A DNA stretch of 64,000 bases from Leptospira ainazelensis (GCF_016918785.1 NZ_JAFFPT010000004.1:62001-126000); one strand, 5' to 3'; positions 27,979 to 41,114 are shown, counted from the first letter of the stretch. Notes: generated from the sequence alone by a model not told the origin. Numbers and translations are program-made.

Positions 27979-29018
27979 TCCTAAGTCCGATTCTAAAAAA
28001 AAGATTTTCGAAGTTTAGAGCAAACCGAAGAGCCTGGTACGCCTTAAATACATTATTGATTTCTTATGCGATTTCCTTGTTTGCTCCTTTGATCGCAACC
28101 AATCAGCCCCTGATCGTAAGTTATCAGGGAAAATGGAGTTATCCCGTTTTTTCTTTTTATCCCGAATCTCAGTTCGGAGGGGAAAATCTAACTCCTCCGA
28201 ACTACAAAAAACTCGCGCTCAGAGAGGACTTTCATTCCGGACCAAACTGGATTCTTTTTGCTCCCGTTCCATACGGATACAACGAGGATAATTTGGAAAG
28301 TTTGGAGGAAGGAGAGACACCGCCATCCTCGCCGAATGCAAGACATTGGCTCGGTACCGACGATCGGGGAAGAGACGTTTTCACAAGAGTTTTCTACGCA
28401 TACCGCAACGCTCTTAGTTTCGGACTCATTCTCGTATTTTTAGAACTGGCGATGGGAACCTTGATCGGTGGAATGCAAGGATACTTCGGCGGAAAGCTGG
28501 ATATTCTAATGCAAAGAATCATTGAAATCCTTTCGGCGATTCCGTTCTTATATTTGATTCTCATCGTAGGAGCTTTTTTCGGGAGAGGATTCACCGTCCT
28601 TCTCATCACGTACGGCGCTTTGAGTTGGATCGGAATTTCCTATTATATGCGCGGCGAATTTTACAAACTCAAACAATTGACTTATGTGGATTCCGCGAAA
28701 GCTCTCGGCGTGAGTTCGTTTCGAATCATGGTAAGACATATTCTTCCGAACGCGATCACCCCGTTAGTCACCTTTTTACCGTTCACTTTGATCGGATCCA
28801 TTTCTATCCTGAGCGCTCTCGACTTTTTGGGTTATGGAATTCCGGCGCCAAATCCTTCCTGGGGAGAAATGATCGGACAAGGAAGAGAACGATTGAGCGC
28901 CTGGTGGTTGATCACGTTTCCATCGACGGCTCTTTTTCTGACGATTCTTCTGACTTCCTTTATCGGAGAGGGTTTGCGCGATTCCTTTGATTCAAGGGAA
29001 AGGGCGGTCTACGAATGA
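27975..29018 (+). CDS. Peptide ABC transporter permease, YejE/DppC type
   Basis: Second channel protein, about 347 residues. The start ATG at 27975 overlaps the preceding stop by four bases (ATGA); the longer frame from 27939 is rejected because of this coupling and because the family begins near RRAWYAL. The large periplasmic loop with [24 protein letters not shown] and [19 protein letters not shown] is the YejE form; later come the permease signature [28 protein letters not shown] and [20 protein letters not shown]. The combination of YejB- and YejE-like permeases points to an importer related to that of microcin C and peptides. Confidence 0.92.
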
Positions 29019-30007
29019 GCTCTTCGGTTCTCTTACAAGTGAAGAATTTTTCGCTCGATCTTTTCTCCGAAAATCGATGGCTCCCGGTTCTTCAAAATTT
29101 GACATTCGATGTAAAACAGGGAGAAATTCTTTCCTTGATCGGAGAATCGGGTTGTGGGAAATCTCTGACCGCACTTGCGCTTACAAGACTCATTCCCTCC
29201 AATATTTCCAGAGTGAAGTCCGGAGAAATTTTATACCAGGGAAAAGACCTTCTAAAACTTTCATCGGAAGAATTGAGAAAGGTCCGAGGAAAGGAAATTT
29301 CTTACGTCTTTCAAGAACCGTTCGCGGCATTGAATCCGTTGATGAAGATCGAAGATCAGATGATCGAAGCTTATCTAATGCACATTTCATCCAATCGAAA
29401 AGAGGCCATCGAAAAAGCTGAACATCTTCTTTCCTCGGTGGGGATCACCGATATCAAACAAAGACTTTATTCTTATCCGAATCAGATGAGCGGTGGAATT
29501 TTGCAGAGGATCAGCATCGCGATGGCTCTCATGTGCGATCCCTCCCTTCTCGTCGCGGACGAACCCACGAGTGCGATCGACGTAACCATCCAAGCGCAAT
29601 TAGTAGAATTACTTTTGAATTTACAAAAGCAGAATCAAATGTCCATTCTCTTTATTTCTCACGACTTTGGACTTGTCGGAACCATAGCTCACAGAATCGC
29701 CGTCATGTATGCGGGAAGAATCGCGGAAGTCGGAGATACGGATTCGGTGATCGATTCGCCAAATCATCCTTATACGATCGACTTACTTCGGTCTATACCG
29801 TCTCTCGCAAAATCGGTCCATGATCTTCTTCCGATCCAAGGAATCGTTCCATCGCCGGATCAATACCCTCACGGTTGTCATTATTCCACGCGATGCGGAT
29901 CGGTATTTCATCTATGCAAAGAAAACAAACCTGAATTGTTTTCAATAGCGAAGGGAGAATCGCATCAATCCGCTTGTTTTCTTTCCAAAAAGCAGGATTC
30001 AAATTAA
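29015..30007 (+). CDS. Peptide ABC transporter ATP-binding protein 1 (DppD/OppD type)
   Basis: An ATPase of 330 residues. Walker A is GESGCGKS (near residue 43), the signature motif is altered to [15 protein letters not shown] (usually SGGQRQR), Walker B is [12 protein letters not shown], and the C-terminal oligopeptide-importer extension has [11 protein letters not shown], with the cysteines of the OppD/OppF family. It overlaps the preceding gene by four bases (ATGA). In E. coli YejF both ATPase halves are one protein; here they are two separate genes. The altered signature is still a working variant in many transporters. Confidence 0.92.
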   Translation: MSSSVLLQVKNFSLDLFSENRWLPVLQNLTFDVKQGEILSLIGESGCGKSLTALALTRLIPSNISRVKSGEILYQGKDLLKLSSEELRKVRGKEISYVFQEPFAALNPLMKIEDQMIEAYLMHISSNRKEAIEKAEHLLSSVGITDIKQRLYSYPNQMSGGILQRISIAMALMCDPSLLVADEPTSAIDVTIQAQLVELLLNLQKQNQMSILFISHDFGLVGTIAHRIAVMYAGRIAEVGDTDSVIDSPNHPYTIDLLRSIPSLAKSVHDLLPIQGIVPSPDQYPHGCHYSTRCGSVFHLCKENKPELFSIAKGESHQSACFLSKKQDSN

Positions 30008-30016
30008 GAACATCCT

Positions 30017-30979
30017 ATGATTCGTATCCAAGATCTAACAATCAGCTTTTACTCCAAGTCGGGATTCGGTTTTAAGAAGAATCGAATCGCGGCCGTCGAC
30101 GCAATCAACTTAGAGATCGAAAAAAATGAGATCTTAGGTCTTGTGGGAGAATCCGGTTGTGGAAAATCCACCTTAGGAAGAGGTCTCGTTAAACTCTTAC
30201 AACCCGAATCCGGAAAAATCTATTTTGAGGATGAGGAAATCACCTCGCTCTCCTCATCGGAATTTTTTCCTTTTAGAAAAAATATTCAGATCATCTTTCA
30301 AGATCCGTATTCTTCCCTAAATCCTAGAATGACGATTTCGGAAATTTTGAAAGAAGGATTGGAGATCCACGAAAAACTTACGGAGGAAGAAGAGGAGAAT
30401 AAAATCAAAGAAATCTTAGAACGAGTCAATTTGTCTTCGGACATCCTCACTCGTTTTCCTCATGAATTCTCCGGAGGACAAAGGCAAAGAATCGCGATCG
30501 CAAGGGCGCTGATTCTAAAACCGAAATTTCTCATCTGCGACGAATCCGTTTCCGCGCTGGATGTTTCCACGGGAACTCAAGTTCTAAAACTCCTTGTCGA
30601 ATTAAAAAACGAGTTCGGATTATCATATTTGTTTATCTCTCACGATCTGGGTGTGGTAAAATCTATTTCGGATCGGATCGCTGTTATGTATCTGGGAAAA
30701 ATCGTAGAGATCGGCAAAACCAAGGATATCATCTTATCTCCGGCGCATCCATATACAAAAGCGCTCTTCCAGTCCACTTTCGACGTATATGACCGTAAAA
30801 AAGTAAGAACACCTCTCAAAGGAGAAATCCCGAGTACTGTAAACAAACCTCCCGGTTGTCATTTTCACACTCGTTGCCCGATCGCCCAAGAAATCTGTAA
30901 ATCCGAATTCCCGAGTTGGAAAAATAAAGAAACAGATCAAAAGGTGCTGTGCCACTTTCCTTTGGACCGGGGAAAATGA
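30017..30979 (+). CDS. Peptide ABC transporter ATP-binding protein 2 (DppF/OppF type)
   Basis: Second ATPase, 320 residues. Walker A is GESGCGKST, the signature motif is [15 protein letters not shown], Walker B is [11 protein letters not shown], and the C-terminal cysteine motif is [15 protein letters not shown]. It starts nine bases after the first ATPase's stop and overlaps the AsmA-like gene by four bases (ATGA). The four genes 26968-30979 make a complete importer membrane part. Confidence 0.93.
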   Translation: MIRIQDLTISFYSKSGFGFKKNRIAAVDAINLEIEKNEILGLVGESGCGKSTLGRGLVKLLQPESGKIYFEDEEITSLSSSEFFPFRKNIQIIFQDPYSSLNPRMTISEILKEGLEIHEKLTEEEEENKIKEILERVNLSSDILTRFPHEFSGGQRQRIAIARALILKPKFLICDESVSALDVSTGTQVLKLLVELKNEFGLSYLFISHDLGVVKSISDRIAVMYLGKIVEIGKTKDIILSPAHPYTKALFQSTFDVYDRKKVRTPLKGEIPSTVNKPPGCHFHTRCPIAQEICKSEFPSWKNKETDQKVLCHFPLDRGK

Positions 30980-33027
30980 AATTCTTTCAGCGCCTTAAAC
31001 ATTTCCTTTATAATAATCGAATCAAGTTTCTCGCGATTCTTCTTTTTCAAATTCTGCTTCTCGCGCTTTTTACGATTCTTCCGATTCTTTCCCGTCAGGA
31101 TTTTTATAAGGATTTTATTCTTACTGAAATTGAAAAATCAACGGGTTTAGAAATCCAAGTCGATCAATCGGACCTAACTCTGTTTCCATTCCCCGGTATC
31201 GAATTGAATTCGGTTCTCGTCAGAAAGGGCGATGTGATAGTAGGTATCAGCGACCAGATTAAAATTGATATCTCCTGGTTCGGTTTATTAGGACAAAAAG
31301 TTGAAATTCGAGATATCTATATCTCCGGAGGAAGTATTAACCTCCATAAATCGAAAGAAGGCTCGATTGACCTGATCGAGTATTTGCAGAATGGAAAAAA
31401 AGAAACGGATGATTCCCAGAAAGTAAATTCGATTCGGATCTTCGATCCGATGTCGACTGGAAATTCCGCGCCCATCAATCCGAAAGAAATACTCAAGATC
31501 GGACTTAAAAATGTTCACATCGAAAATTTCTATATCAACTACCAAAACGATACTCATACCCGAAATTACGGGATTTATCTTTGGAAGTCTTCTTTCGAAG
31601 TTTCTTTTTACGGAAATACCTTCGATCTAAGCCTGGTTGGAAAACTAGACGGGCAAAGTTTTCAAATTTACGGAAGCGCCGACTTGGATGAATTTCCGAC
31701 CACTTTGGAAAAACTACAATTCCAGACTACGATCATCTTTGATAATTGTTCCCTGTCCATTTTTCGGGATTTATTTTTTATTTTTCCGAAAGCTGATTTT
31801 TCAAAAACCGTTTTTAATGGAACCGTCCAGATCAAAAAATCCGTCTATGAAACTATCAATTTTAACATCACCGCACAGGCAAAAAACTTCGCTTACAAAG
31901 GAGGAAATCCGTTCGGCGATATTAAAGTAAACCTCGGTTTAAAATTAGACATTCCGAATAAGAAATTAGAATTTCCTTATATATCAATGACCTGGCCCGG
32001 AGTCGCGGAAGGGACGGCCAAAGGTTCAGTCCTATGGAATCAAAAAACAAACGCCTCTTTTCAGATCACGACCAACTACCTCGATTATCAAAGTGTATTC
32101 CGTTTAGCAAAACTTTTCGAACTTACGACCGCGTTTAACGATCCTAAAAGACCGGATGGAGTCTTTTATTTTACGGCCGATCTCAGGAACGTCTACGCGT
32201 TAAAACATAGATTTCCCGCTTTGAAAGCTGACGTAAAATATAACTATCCTTGGGTCGTCGTTTCCAGCTTTCACGCATATATATACAACGGAGAAATATT
32301 AGGAAAAGCTAAAGTAAATCCGTTTCAATCCAAGTTTGAGATACAAGGAGAGGCCTACCGCGTACTTTTGGATAGGATTTTAATGCCGTACGTAAGCGAA
32401 AGAATCATCAACGGAAATTTATTCAGCAAATTTAATTTTGTAACCGAGGTCGGACCTTATACCTCCGATTTCTCGGCGGATTTTTTTCGAAATATGGAAG
32501 GGTCCGGAAATTTTCAGGTTCTCAACGGAGAACTTTTGGGGTATGCAAACTTCATGGTTCCGGTTCTAAATACGCTCGGAAAGATCATGTCCTTCAGCGG
32601 GATCGACGGACGTAAGGTAGAATTCTCTTCTTTAAAATCGGACTTTAAAATCGAGAACAATCGATTCTATTTTCAGAATCTGAAATTACAGGGCGCCGGT
32701 CTCGAAGCCGATGGAAAGGGAAATGTCAGCTTTGAAAAGAACGTGGACGTATTAATCAATTTACGATTGGGTGGGAACATCGTCGGAAGGGCATTAAAAA
32801 TTCCGATTATCTATAAAGGTGTATTTAAACAATCGATTCCTTATGTAGATCCGATTTGGTTGGGTTCGGTATTTGCGGGAAGTACGATCCTCGCCCCGTT
32901 TTTCACGCCTCTTGGAGGTCCGTATGGAGGAGGAATCGCCGGCTCCGTCGTTTCGGAATACGTAAGAGACGCATGGGAAGGATTTAAAGGACTCTTTTCT
33001 TCGAAAGAAGAAAAGAAAAACAAATAA
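30976..33027 (+). CDS. AsmA-like family envelope protein
   Basis: A 683-residue protein with one N-terminal membrane anchor ([18 protein letters not shown]) and a long periplasmic beta-rich region. Family marks: the first domain has [21 protein letters not shown] near residue 55, and the C-terminal AsmA_2-type region has [18 protein letters not shown] and [16 protein letters not shown] near residue 575-600. Proteins of this group bridge the two membranes and carry phospholipid or affect outer membrane assembly. The start ATG (30976) overlaps the ATPase stop by four bases with GGACCGGGGAAA before it, which suggests real coupling with the transporter operon. Confidence 0.85.
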   Translation: MKFFQRLKHFLYNNRIKFLAILLFQILLLALFTILPILSRQDFYKDFILTEIEKSTGLEIQVDQSDLTLFPFPGIELNSVLVRKGDVIVGISDQIKIDISWFGLLGQKVEIRDIYISGGSINLHKSKEGSIDLIEYLQNGKKETDDSQKVNSIRIFDPMSTGNSAPINPKEILKIGLKNVHIENFYINYQNDTHTRNYGIYLWKSSFEVSFYGNTFDLSLVGKLDGQSFQIYGSADLDEFPTTLEKLQFQTTIIFDNCSLSIFRDLFFIFPKADFSKTVFNGTVQIKKSVYETINFNITAQAKNFAYKGGNPFGDIKVNLGLKLDIPNKKLEFPYISMTWPGVAEGTAKGSVLWNQKTNASFQITTNYLDYQSVFRLAKLFELTTAFNDPKRPDGVFYFTADLRNVYALKHRFPALKADVKYNYPWVVVSSFHAYIYNGEILGKAKVNPFQSKFEIQGEAYRVLLDRILMPYVSERIINGNLFSKFNFVTEVGPYTSDFSADFFRNMEGSGNFQVLNGELLGYANFMVPVLNTLGKIMSFSGIDGRKVEFSSLKSDFKIENNRFYFQNLKLQGAGLEADGKGNVSFEKNVDVLINLRLGGNIVGRALKIPIIYKGVFKQSIPYVDPIWLGSVFAGSTILAPFFTPLGGPYGGGIAGSVVSEYVRDAWEGFKGLFSSKEEKKNK

Positions 33028-33041
33028 ATTAAGGAAATCTA

Positions 33042-33473
33042 ATGATACCTAAAATTTTGATTCGAATCGCTTCCATCCTGATGTTAATCTTTACCTTAGG
33101 TCATTCTTTCGGTCATTTTACTCGATACAATACGGCGGATATTCGAGCGGTCCATACGATCACCTCGATGCAAATGACTAAAATTCCGATGGAAGGTGTG
33201 GATAAAACATACGATCAATTCTATTCCGGTATGAGTTTAAACCTGAGCATCACTCTATTTTGTTTAGCGGTTTTGCTTTGGTTTTTATCCAATCTTGTTA
33301 GTACGAATCCAAAGGTGGTTTTTAAACTTTTGATTCCGGTTTTTTTCTGCGTATTTTGCTTTTCGATCACGGGTTTTATTTATTTTTTTCCGGCCCCCAC
33401 TATTGTCTCCTGTTTAGGAGCCTTATGCATTTTAGCCTGCATCTTTCTCTTAAGAAAAGAATCTTACGATTGA
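33042..33473 (+). CDS. Small integral membrane protein of unknown function
   Basis: Not recognised. 143 residues with four hydrophobic segments: near 8-24, 67-84, 93-112 and 116-135. A histidine-rich stretch GHSFGHF sits at the end of the first segment. A TAAGGAAATCT sequence lies before the ATG, 14 bases after the stop of the AsmA-like gene, so it is likely the last gene of that operon. Confidence 0.75.
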   Translation: MIPKILIRIASILMLIFTLGHSFGHFTRYNTADIRAVHTITSMQMTKIPMEGVDKTYDQFYSGMSLNLSITLFCLAVLLWFLSNLVSTNPKVVFKLLIPVFFCVFCFSITGFIYFFPAPTIVSCLGALCILACIFLLRKESYD

Positions 33474-33756
33474 CCGATCGTTTTTGTTTTTTCGATCAGA
33501 AATCGGGAGAATGGGAAAAGCGTTTTCCTTTTTCCAAAAGAATAAGCCTCGTCTTCGAAAAATATCTTTTTAGTGACAAGGACGAAGAATCCTTGCAGAA
33601 TCCGTTCCTTCAATATTTCCGACCTCAATGCCAATAAGCAGCTTTTCGAAAAAGAAAAACGGACTTCGAGCCGTTTAGGTAAGATTTGAGGAAGATCATC
33701 CTTTTGAAAAAAGAATGTTAAAAAGCAGATCAAGACATTTACGCTTAGAGAGAAGC

Positions 33757-35589
33757 CTAAGTGAAATCGAGATCCATTCCTTCCTGAATCAAAATTCTCA
33801 GGGCATTGCTTGTTTCCACAAGTCCGTCTCGAATTTTATAATCGAAGTGCATTGCTCCGTTCACAATTTCTTCCTGAAAGTGTTTTAAGATCACACCTTC
33901 CACTCTCGCGAGTTCCAAGTCGTGACTTGTAACTAAACCCATCACTCGATTCTTCTTAAGTTCTTTCAGAATTCCTTTGCAAGCAAGGGAACGCTCTCTG
34001 GTATTCGTTCCTTTTAGAATTTCATCGAGCAGAACAAGATGGGGTATGGCAGGATCTTTAATTTTACGGACGATTTCGGAAAGTCTTCTTACTTCCGCAT
34101 AAAAGAAAGAAATGCCCTCTTCTAAATTATCTTCATTCCTCATACTCGTGTGAATTTTCAAAACGGGAAGAGAGAATTCGGAAGCGGGAGTCGGGCCTCC
34201 CGCAAGAGCAAGGATCGAAGCAACACCGATCGTACGAAGATAAGTAGTTTTTCCGGACATATTGGAACCGGTGATCAAGACTACATCCTTTTCTTTTACT
34301 GAGTCAAGAACGTTAGCTACTTTAAAATCGAAAGGGATCAGAGGATGGTGAATATTTTGTCCTTGAATCGAAGTCGTAGAATTATCAGGAAGTATAGTCG
34401 GAAAGCAATAATCGGGAAACATCCATTTTAGATTCGCGAATGAAACAAGGGAATCGAAAAGGATCAAATCTTCCATGGACTTCTCCAAAAGAATCGAGTG
34501 TTTTTTTCTCCACTTCAAAATTCTCTGTAAGATCCAAAGATCGTATAAAAGTAGGTTATTAAGAATCAGATGAAGAAGAGGGGCCTCCGTCAACGCGACT
34601 CGTTTTAGAATTCGATCAAGATCTTCATAAGCTGATCTTAATTCTTCTTTTGAAGTTTCTTGTAAAAGGAATTTTCCGTTCTTATCCTGAATTCTCAAAC
34701 CCTTTAGATAAATTAGAATCTTTTGAAGTCCGTTGATACTTCCCGAAAGCGAGTAGTATTCTTGAAATACCTCTAACGAAAGAGAACGATAAAGCCCAAA
34801 CAAAATGAGATTTAGGAATAGAACCGATGCAGGAAAAGGAACTCCTAAGAGAATATTTGCCGGAATCAACGCCAAAACAAGAATCGTAACCGGCTTATAA
34901 ATTTTAGAAAGCCAAGGATATCGATTCCAAAGATTCGAGGATAAATCCGATTGAATGAGCTTCGGGCTCGTTTTCCGAAGCGACTCGGAAGAATCCCGAT
35001 TCTCCCTCAGATAAGAAGCCAATCTAAGTATTTTAGGAATCGCTAATGTTTTTTCGGATATCGATTTTACGATCGATTGTCTTTGTAGAACGTTCTCCCT
35101 TTGAAAATCGGAAGCAGATTCGTTCGGATCCAATAAGGAAATTAATTTTTGCTCCGCGTTCGTAGTAAACGTAGTATCCAACCAAGGAAACAAACCCGTT
35201 TCTCGGAAAAGATCCAAATCTCTCGCTAAAGGGGAAATATTTTCCAATGAAACACGAGTGCCGTGTTTTTTTCCAAAACCTTTGATTTTGATTCTTCCAA
35301 CTTCTCTTTCTAAAACGGATTGCCAGAGACGAATCCGTTCTTTGGAAGAAAGTGTTTTCTTGTATCTTCTTACGAAAAAGAAAAAGACAAAAAGAAGAAG
35401 TAAGGAGGGAAGATAAAAAACCGATTCCGATCTGAGATAATAAAAGACTGAAATCCAGAGAACAAAAGTGGAGAAAAATATTAGACGAAATAGGGAAAGT
35501 TTTGCGAGAAGTTTGGAAACTCGATCGTGAAGTCGTTTTAATTTTCCGCTTCTACGTTCGAGCAATGCGATCTTAGAGGAAGAAGTCAT
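33757..35589 (-). CDS. Membrane-anchored MutS-like ATPase
   Basis: A 610-residue protein with the C-terminal ATPase domain of the MutS family: Walker [16 protein letters not shown] near residue 443, [18 protein letters not shown] near residue 492, and the Walker [17 protein letters not shown] near residue 522. The middle has a MutS core-like part ([31 protein letters not shown] near residue 140). Unlike repair MutS, the N-terminus has no mismatch recognition domain and carries two hydrophobic segments (residues 33-72), with two more near residues 232-260, so it is an inner membrane protein. Such membrane MutS-like proteins occur in several phyla without a known role. Its ATG overlaps the stop of the upstream 78-residue gene by four bases. 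Confidence 0.86.
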   Translation of the reverse strand: MTSSSKIALLERRSGKLKRLHDRVSKLLAKLSLFRLIFFSTFVLWISVFYYLRSESVFYLPSLLLLFVFFFFVRRYKKTLSSKERIRLWQSVLEREVGRIKIKGFGKKHGTRVSLENISPLARDLDLFRETGLFPWLDTTFTTNAEQKLISLLDPNESASDFQRENVLQRQSIVKSISEKTLAIPKILRLASYLRENRDSSESLRKTSPKLIQSDLSSNLWNRYPWLSKIYKPVTILVLALIPANILLGVPFPASVLFLNLILFGLYRSLSLEVFQEYYSLSGSINGLQKILIYLKGLRIQDKNGKFLLQETSKEELRSAYEDLDRILKRVALTEAPLLHLILNNLLLYDLWILQRILKWRKKHSILLEKSMEDLILFDSLVSFANLKWMFPDYCFPTILPDNSTTSIQGQNIHHPLIPFDFKVANVLDSVKEKDVVLITGSNMSGKTTYLRTIGVASILALAGGPTPASEFSLPVLKIHTSMRNEDNLEEGISFFYAEVRRLSEIVRKIKDPAIPHLVLLDEILKGTNTRERSLACKGILKELKKNRVMGLVTSHDLELARVEGVILKHFQEEIVNGAMHFDYKIRDGLVETSNALRILIQEGMDLDFT

Positions 35590-35822
35590 CCTGTAAGAGA
35601 ATTGATATTTTCATAGTGTTCGTTTTCGCGTTTATAAATCTCAAAATCCAACAAACGAACCAATGATCCGAGGTCGGGCATTACCCAGCGGGAAACGAGT
35701 TTTCCCCGGTCCTTGCCTTTGATCTTATCCACATAGACGTATCCGAACAAATCCGTGCCGTATTCGTAGGCGACGAATCTTCCTGTTCTTTTACCAGTGT
35801 TGTTGATCAGCCGAATCTGCAT
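35586..35822 (-). CDS. Small protein of unknown function coupled to MutS-like gene
   Basis: Not recognised. 78 residues, mixed alpha/beta by composition, basic N-terminus ([16 protein letters not shown]), then [14 protein letters not shown] and a C-terminal polar helix. The last codons overlap the start of the membrane MutS-like gene by four bases, so it is likely cotranslated with it. No clear ribosome binding site was seen upstream of its ATG, but no other start is available. It has no signal sequence and should be cytoplasmic. Confidence 0.65.
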   Translation of the reverse strand: MQIRLINNTGKRTGRFVAYEYGTDLFGYVYVDKIKGKDRGKLVSRWVMPDLGSLVRLLDFEIYKRENEHYENINSLTG

Positions 35823-35968
35823 TTTTTTGCAATTTTACCGTTTTGCGAAAAATCGTACAAGAAAAAAAATACTCAAGTATTTTCCATTTTCAGCGATATG
35901 TTGTTTAGGGAGTCAATTGCTTTCTCAAGGATGAGAATCAGGAAACTCCTAATATAGAAAACTCGAAC

Positions 35969-36205
<237 letters not shown>

Positions 36206-36454
36206 TTTTTGAGCTCGAAACGATTCCAAATATCGAGCACCGAGACAAACAAGATCGGGAAAAAAATTCGATTTTGAGGAAAGATTCGAAACATGACTTT
36301 CCTTGAAATCGGTTCCGATTCGAACTTTGAGTCCGTTTTCAAACTTTTCACAAAAGCCCGTTTTCGAAGAATTCTTAAAATCGGATTCTATTTCCGAATT
36401 TGAATCCAGGTTTTAGCGATCCAATCTGAAGTTTTTTAGAAAAGATTTTAAAAC

Positions 36455-36486
36455 AAAAAAGCCTGCTAAATTAGCAGGCTTTTTTT
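36455..36486. terminator. Bidirectional rho-independent terminator
   Basis: A hairpin with stem GCCTGCTAA/TTAGCAGGC at 36461-36479 has a T-run on its right side and an A-run on its left, so it can end transcription from both strands. On the minus strand it lies 17 bases behind the stop of the caspase gene. Confidence 0.9.
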
Positions 36487-36502
36487 GACACGAAATCCTT
36501 GT

Positions 36503-38125
<1,623 letters not shown>

Positions 38126-38429
38126 ACCTGGCCTCCTGGGATGATTGAGAATGGAATCAGGGTAACAAAAGAATTCCTTTTGTCATTATTTTTTTAAGGA
38201 AAGAATTCGTTCTAAAGAATTTAGGAAAGAATTTTCCGTATAAAAAAGAAGGCTAAATTCTTAGAAACCGGAAAAGAATTCTAAGATGTGAAGAATTTTC
38301 TGTCTGTTTCTATAAGAAAAAGAATACTTTTAGGAAAGCTTTTTTATCGCAGAAGGTAGCTTCTCGCTATCATCTTGAAAAGAGAACATATAGATCTGAA
38401 GTATCCAGAATTTACATGATTTCTCTATC

Positions 38430-38469
38430 AAAAAAAGGAAAGGGTTCTCCTTTCTAAAAAACCCTTTCC
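38430..38469 (-). terminator. Rho-independent terminator of OmpL1-like gene
   Basis: On the minus strand a ten-base stem (GGAAAGGGTT and AACCCTTTCC at 38437-38446 and 38460-38469) is followed by seven T. It starts 21 bases after the stop codon of the OmpL1-like gene. Confidence 0.88.
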
Positions 38470-38489
38470 AAAAAATCAAATCGTGAATT

Positions 38490-39380
38490 TTAGAGTTCGT
38501 GTTTGTATCCAATACGATATTGGGTTCCACCTAAAACGATCGGATAGGACGGAGAGGGAGCAATGCTTGCCATACCACCTAAAGATTGCGTATGTCCCGA
38601 TCCTAATTTTGCAGAATAAAGAGTTTCCGCTTCCATAAAAATGAAACCTTTATCCGTTACTCTGGTTTGAGCACCGACCAACCAGTTTGGGGCCAATCCC
38701 GAAACGCTGAATCTTACATCCTCCCATATTGCTGCTGGAGAGGTTCCATCGGAAACTAAATTCGTTATTGTTGGAGACGCGCCCAAAAGTACCAAACCAT
38801 CGTGTAATGTTCCTGAATTATTAGAACCTGATAAACTCCATCCGCCTTTGAAGTAGTGAAAGCCTCCGCCGATATAAACGGATGTATCTTCCGAAACCGA
38901 AGCTTTGATTCCAAAGTTTACCGGGATCTGAACAGCATTGTAGTCCCAAACAATATCATAAAATTTGAATCCAAGAGCTTTCGCTTCGGTGTCCCCTCCC
39001 ATCACCTTTCGAGTATAATTTGCTGCAACCCGAATGAATAAATTCTTCCCTAAATCGCGTTCATAACCCGCTGAAAAAACAAGACCGGACATCGCCCCAT
39101 TTTGTTTTACGTTGATTAATCCTGCCGTCGTATTTTCCAAAGTTTGCAGACGATTTTCAGGGATCACCGCCCTTCGCGTCGCAACACCCGTTGTACCATC
39201 CGTTGCAGTTACGGGATAATAGTTCGCCGCTTCTAAACCGTCCTTCGTGATCGTTCCGCCCAACTGCCCTAAATCAAACTGCATCCCCAAACTTCCGAAT
39301 GCATACGACTTCGCGCTTAAATTTTGAACGATTAGAATCATGCTGAGCATGATTCCTATTTTTGAAAAATGTCGAAACAT
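38490..39380 (-). CDS. OmpL1-family outer membrane porin (intact paralogue)
   Basis: A 296-residue beta-barrel porin. The signal sequence (MLSMILIVQNLSAKS) is followed by the OmpL1-like mature start YAFGSLGMQFDLGQLGGTITKDG. Other matching segments, recalled from OmpL1: AVIPENRLQTLENTT, GLVFSAGYERDLGKNLFIRVAANYT, DEDTSVYIGGGFHYF-like, RVTDKGFIFMEAETLYS and the end QYRIGYKHEL. It is a homologue but its sequence differs at many sites, so it may be an OmpL1 paralogue rather than OmpL1 itself. AGGAG lies seven bases before the ATG. Outer membrane porins of this family are surface exposed and antigenic in pathogenic Leptospira. Confidence 0.85.
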   Translation of the reverse strand: MFRHFSKIGIMLSMILIVQNLSAKSYAFGSLGMQFDLGQLGGTITKDGLEAANYYPVTATDGTTGVATRRAVIPENRLQTLENTTAGLINVKQNGAMSGLVFSAGYERDLGKNLFIRVAANYTRKVMGGDTEAKALGFKFYDIVWDYNAVQIPVNFGIKASVSEDTSVYIGGGFHYFKGGWSLSGSNNSGTLHDGLVLLGASPTITNLVSDGTSPAAIWEDVRFSVSGLAPNWLVGAQTRVTDKGFIFMEAETLYSAKLGSGHTQSLGGMASIAPSPSYPIVLGGTQYRIGYKHEL

Positions 39381-39820
39381 TTCGATTCTCCTTAGCTAAA
39401 TTCAACTTACTTTTTTACTTTCGAACGGAATAATAGGGTCCAGTAGAATCCAGAGTAATCATAACCTTACACGGCACACTCTCCCGATCGAATTCGAATC
39501 ATATTTTATTATATTTATATGCGTACGCTAAGCATGGTATAATGTGAACGCATTAAATCTCACGTAAACCGGAAGGATTCATTCCAATGAAAAACGGGTT
39601 TTTATAGGATTATAAAATGACTAACGAAAGTCGAAGGCAGTGGAATCTTATTACCGAAAATGCAATCTAATAAACTTTTGTTCATCGGAAATTAGAACAG
39701 CTAAGACGTAACAGGAAATTTTAAGAAGAAAATTCGACAAAATGGAAGAAAAAGGATTCTCATTATTCATTCAAGATTTTTAGGGTTCCTTATTAATTTC
39801 CATTTCTATAATTAGTTCTT
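39381..39820. other. Upstream region of the OmpL1-like gene
   Basis: The 440 bases hold no coding region that I can support. The stretch around 39495-39525 is very A+T-rich (TATTTTATTATATTTATATG) and is a plausible promoter region for the porin on the minus strand; no boxes were assigned with confidence. Confidence 0.4.
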
Positions 39821-39848
39821 AAAAAAGAAAGGCCTTCCCGAAAAGGCC
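39821..39848 (-). terminator. Rho-independent terminator of porin pseudogene
   Basis: The minus strand has a hairpin (GGCCTT stem, TTCGGG loop, AAGGCC) at 39831-39848 followed by the run TTTCTTTTTT. It lies about 22 bases behind the pseudogene's stop. Confidence 0.85.
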
Positions 39849-39869
39849 GATTTATTAAAGGAAAGCGAT

Positions 39870-40651
39870 TTAGAGTTCGTGTTTGTATCCGACGCGATAT
39901 TGAGTTCCACCTAACACAATCAGATAAGAAGGAGATGGGGCCAAAACTTACGATTCCTCCCGCGGATTGTGTATCCCGTTCCCAGTTTTTCAGAATAAAA
40001 AGTTTCCGCTTCCATAAAAACGATACCTTTATCAGTTATTCTCGTTTGAGCACTCCCAGCATCACCAATCCATCGTGTAGTGTTCCGGAATTGTTTGAAC
40101 CTGATAAACGCCATCCACCTTTGAAGCAATGAAAACCGCCGCCGATATAAACGGATGTATCTTCCAAACCGAAGCTTTGATTCCAAAATTTATGGGGATC
40201 TGAACAGCATTGTAATCCCAAAAGATATCATAGAATCTGAATCCGAGAGCCTTCGCTTCCGTATCTCCACCCATTACTTTTCTCATATAGTTTGCAGCGA
40301 TTCTTATAAAGAAATCTTTTCCAAGATCACACCCGTATCCGGCTGAAAACACAAGACCGGACATCGCTCCGTAGTGCTTTACATTGATCATCCCGGCCGT
40401 CGTATTTTTCAGAGTTTGAAGACGATTTTCTGGGATTACCACTCTTCGAGTCGCAACACCCGTTGTACCTCAGTCGCAGATACGGGATAATAATTCGTAG
40501 CGTCTAAACCGTCCTTTTCGATCGTTCCAGTTAACTGGCCCAAGTCAAACTGCATTCCAAAGCTACCAAAGGCGTATGACTTTGCACTTATGCTCTGTGT
40601 TAAGAAGATCGCAGTAAATACGATCCCGGTTTTTATAAAATTTTGAAACAT
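39870..40651 (-). pseudogene. Decayed copy of the OmpL1-family porin
   Basis: The reading frame from ATG 40651 (AGGAG seven bases before it) begins as a clear copy of the neighbouring intact porin (signal sequence, then YAFGSFGMQFDLGQLTGTIEKDG), but the frame breaks several times. A one-base deletion near 40470 ends the first frame; the following segment, in another frame (RLQTLKNTTAG through NYMRKVMGG), continues to a second one-base deletion near 40165; then a deletion of about 105 bases relative to the intact gene joins HDGLVMLG to SAQTRITDKG in a new frame; further small indels precede the last codons, which are the conserved tail seen at 39870. The intact gene is 891 bases, the remnant 782. 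The gene is a tandem duplicate that has lost function. Confidence 0.92.
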
Positions 40652-41114
40652 TCAGATACTCCTACTCGATTGCTTTATCAAAAAAAATATTATACAGAAT
40701 CCATTTTACTACGGATTTTGCTTATTAATTTAATAAGCGAAGTCAAACACGTTTTAAACAAATTAGTTTTCGGTGACGTTTTGTTAAGTTTTTACAATAA
40801 ATTAAATAATCATTATATGCTAATAATCTAAAACAATTGTGATTTTAACTTTGCCTTAACTGAAAATATTTTCCATCTAACGACGAAACGAAGCCATAAA
40901 CGCATAAATGATCTGTATTTTTTGAAGCTAAAAAGTCAGCGGATGATTCAAAAAGGATTCGAGTTCAGAGAGAATTCTAAGATTTATAAGAACTTACTTA
41001 GACCTGATCCGGGAAAGAAAAGAAATTCTGAATATCTATCTGATCGATCTTGTAGCCAGATTTGAAAGACAAGTCAGTTTGTTCCAGAGAATTCTGTCTT
41101 GATTCTTATAAAAA
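40652..41114. other. Intergenic region with palindrome, no gene seen
   Basis: Between the pseudogene start and the ilvC terminator the sequence is A+T-rich. A perfect inverted repeat GCTTATTAA-T-TTAATAAGC lies at 40720-40738 and could be an operator for the dead porin or unrelated. No convincing coding sequence; a 62-codon frame at 40643 has no features. Confidence 0.4.

Noticed and set aside
33464..33733. Open frames on both strands in the gap after the small membrane protein
   Set aside because: Conflicting frames of low complexity and no ribosome binding site.
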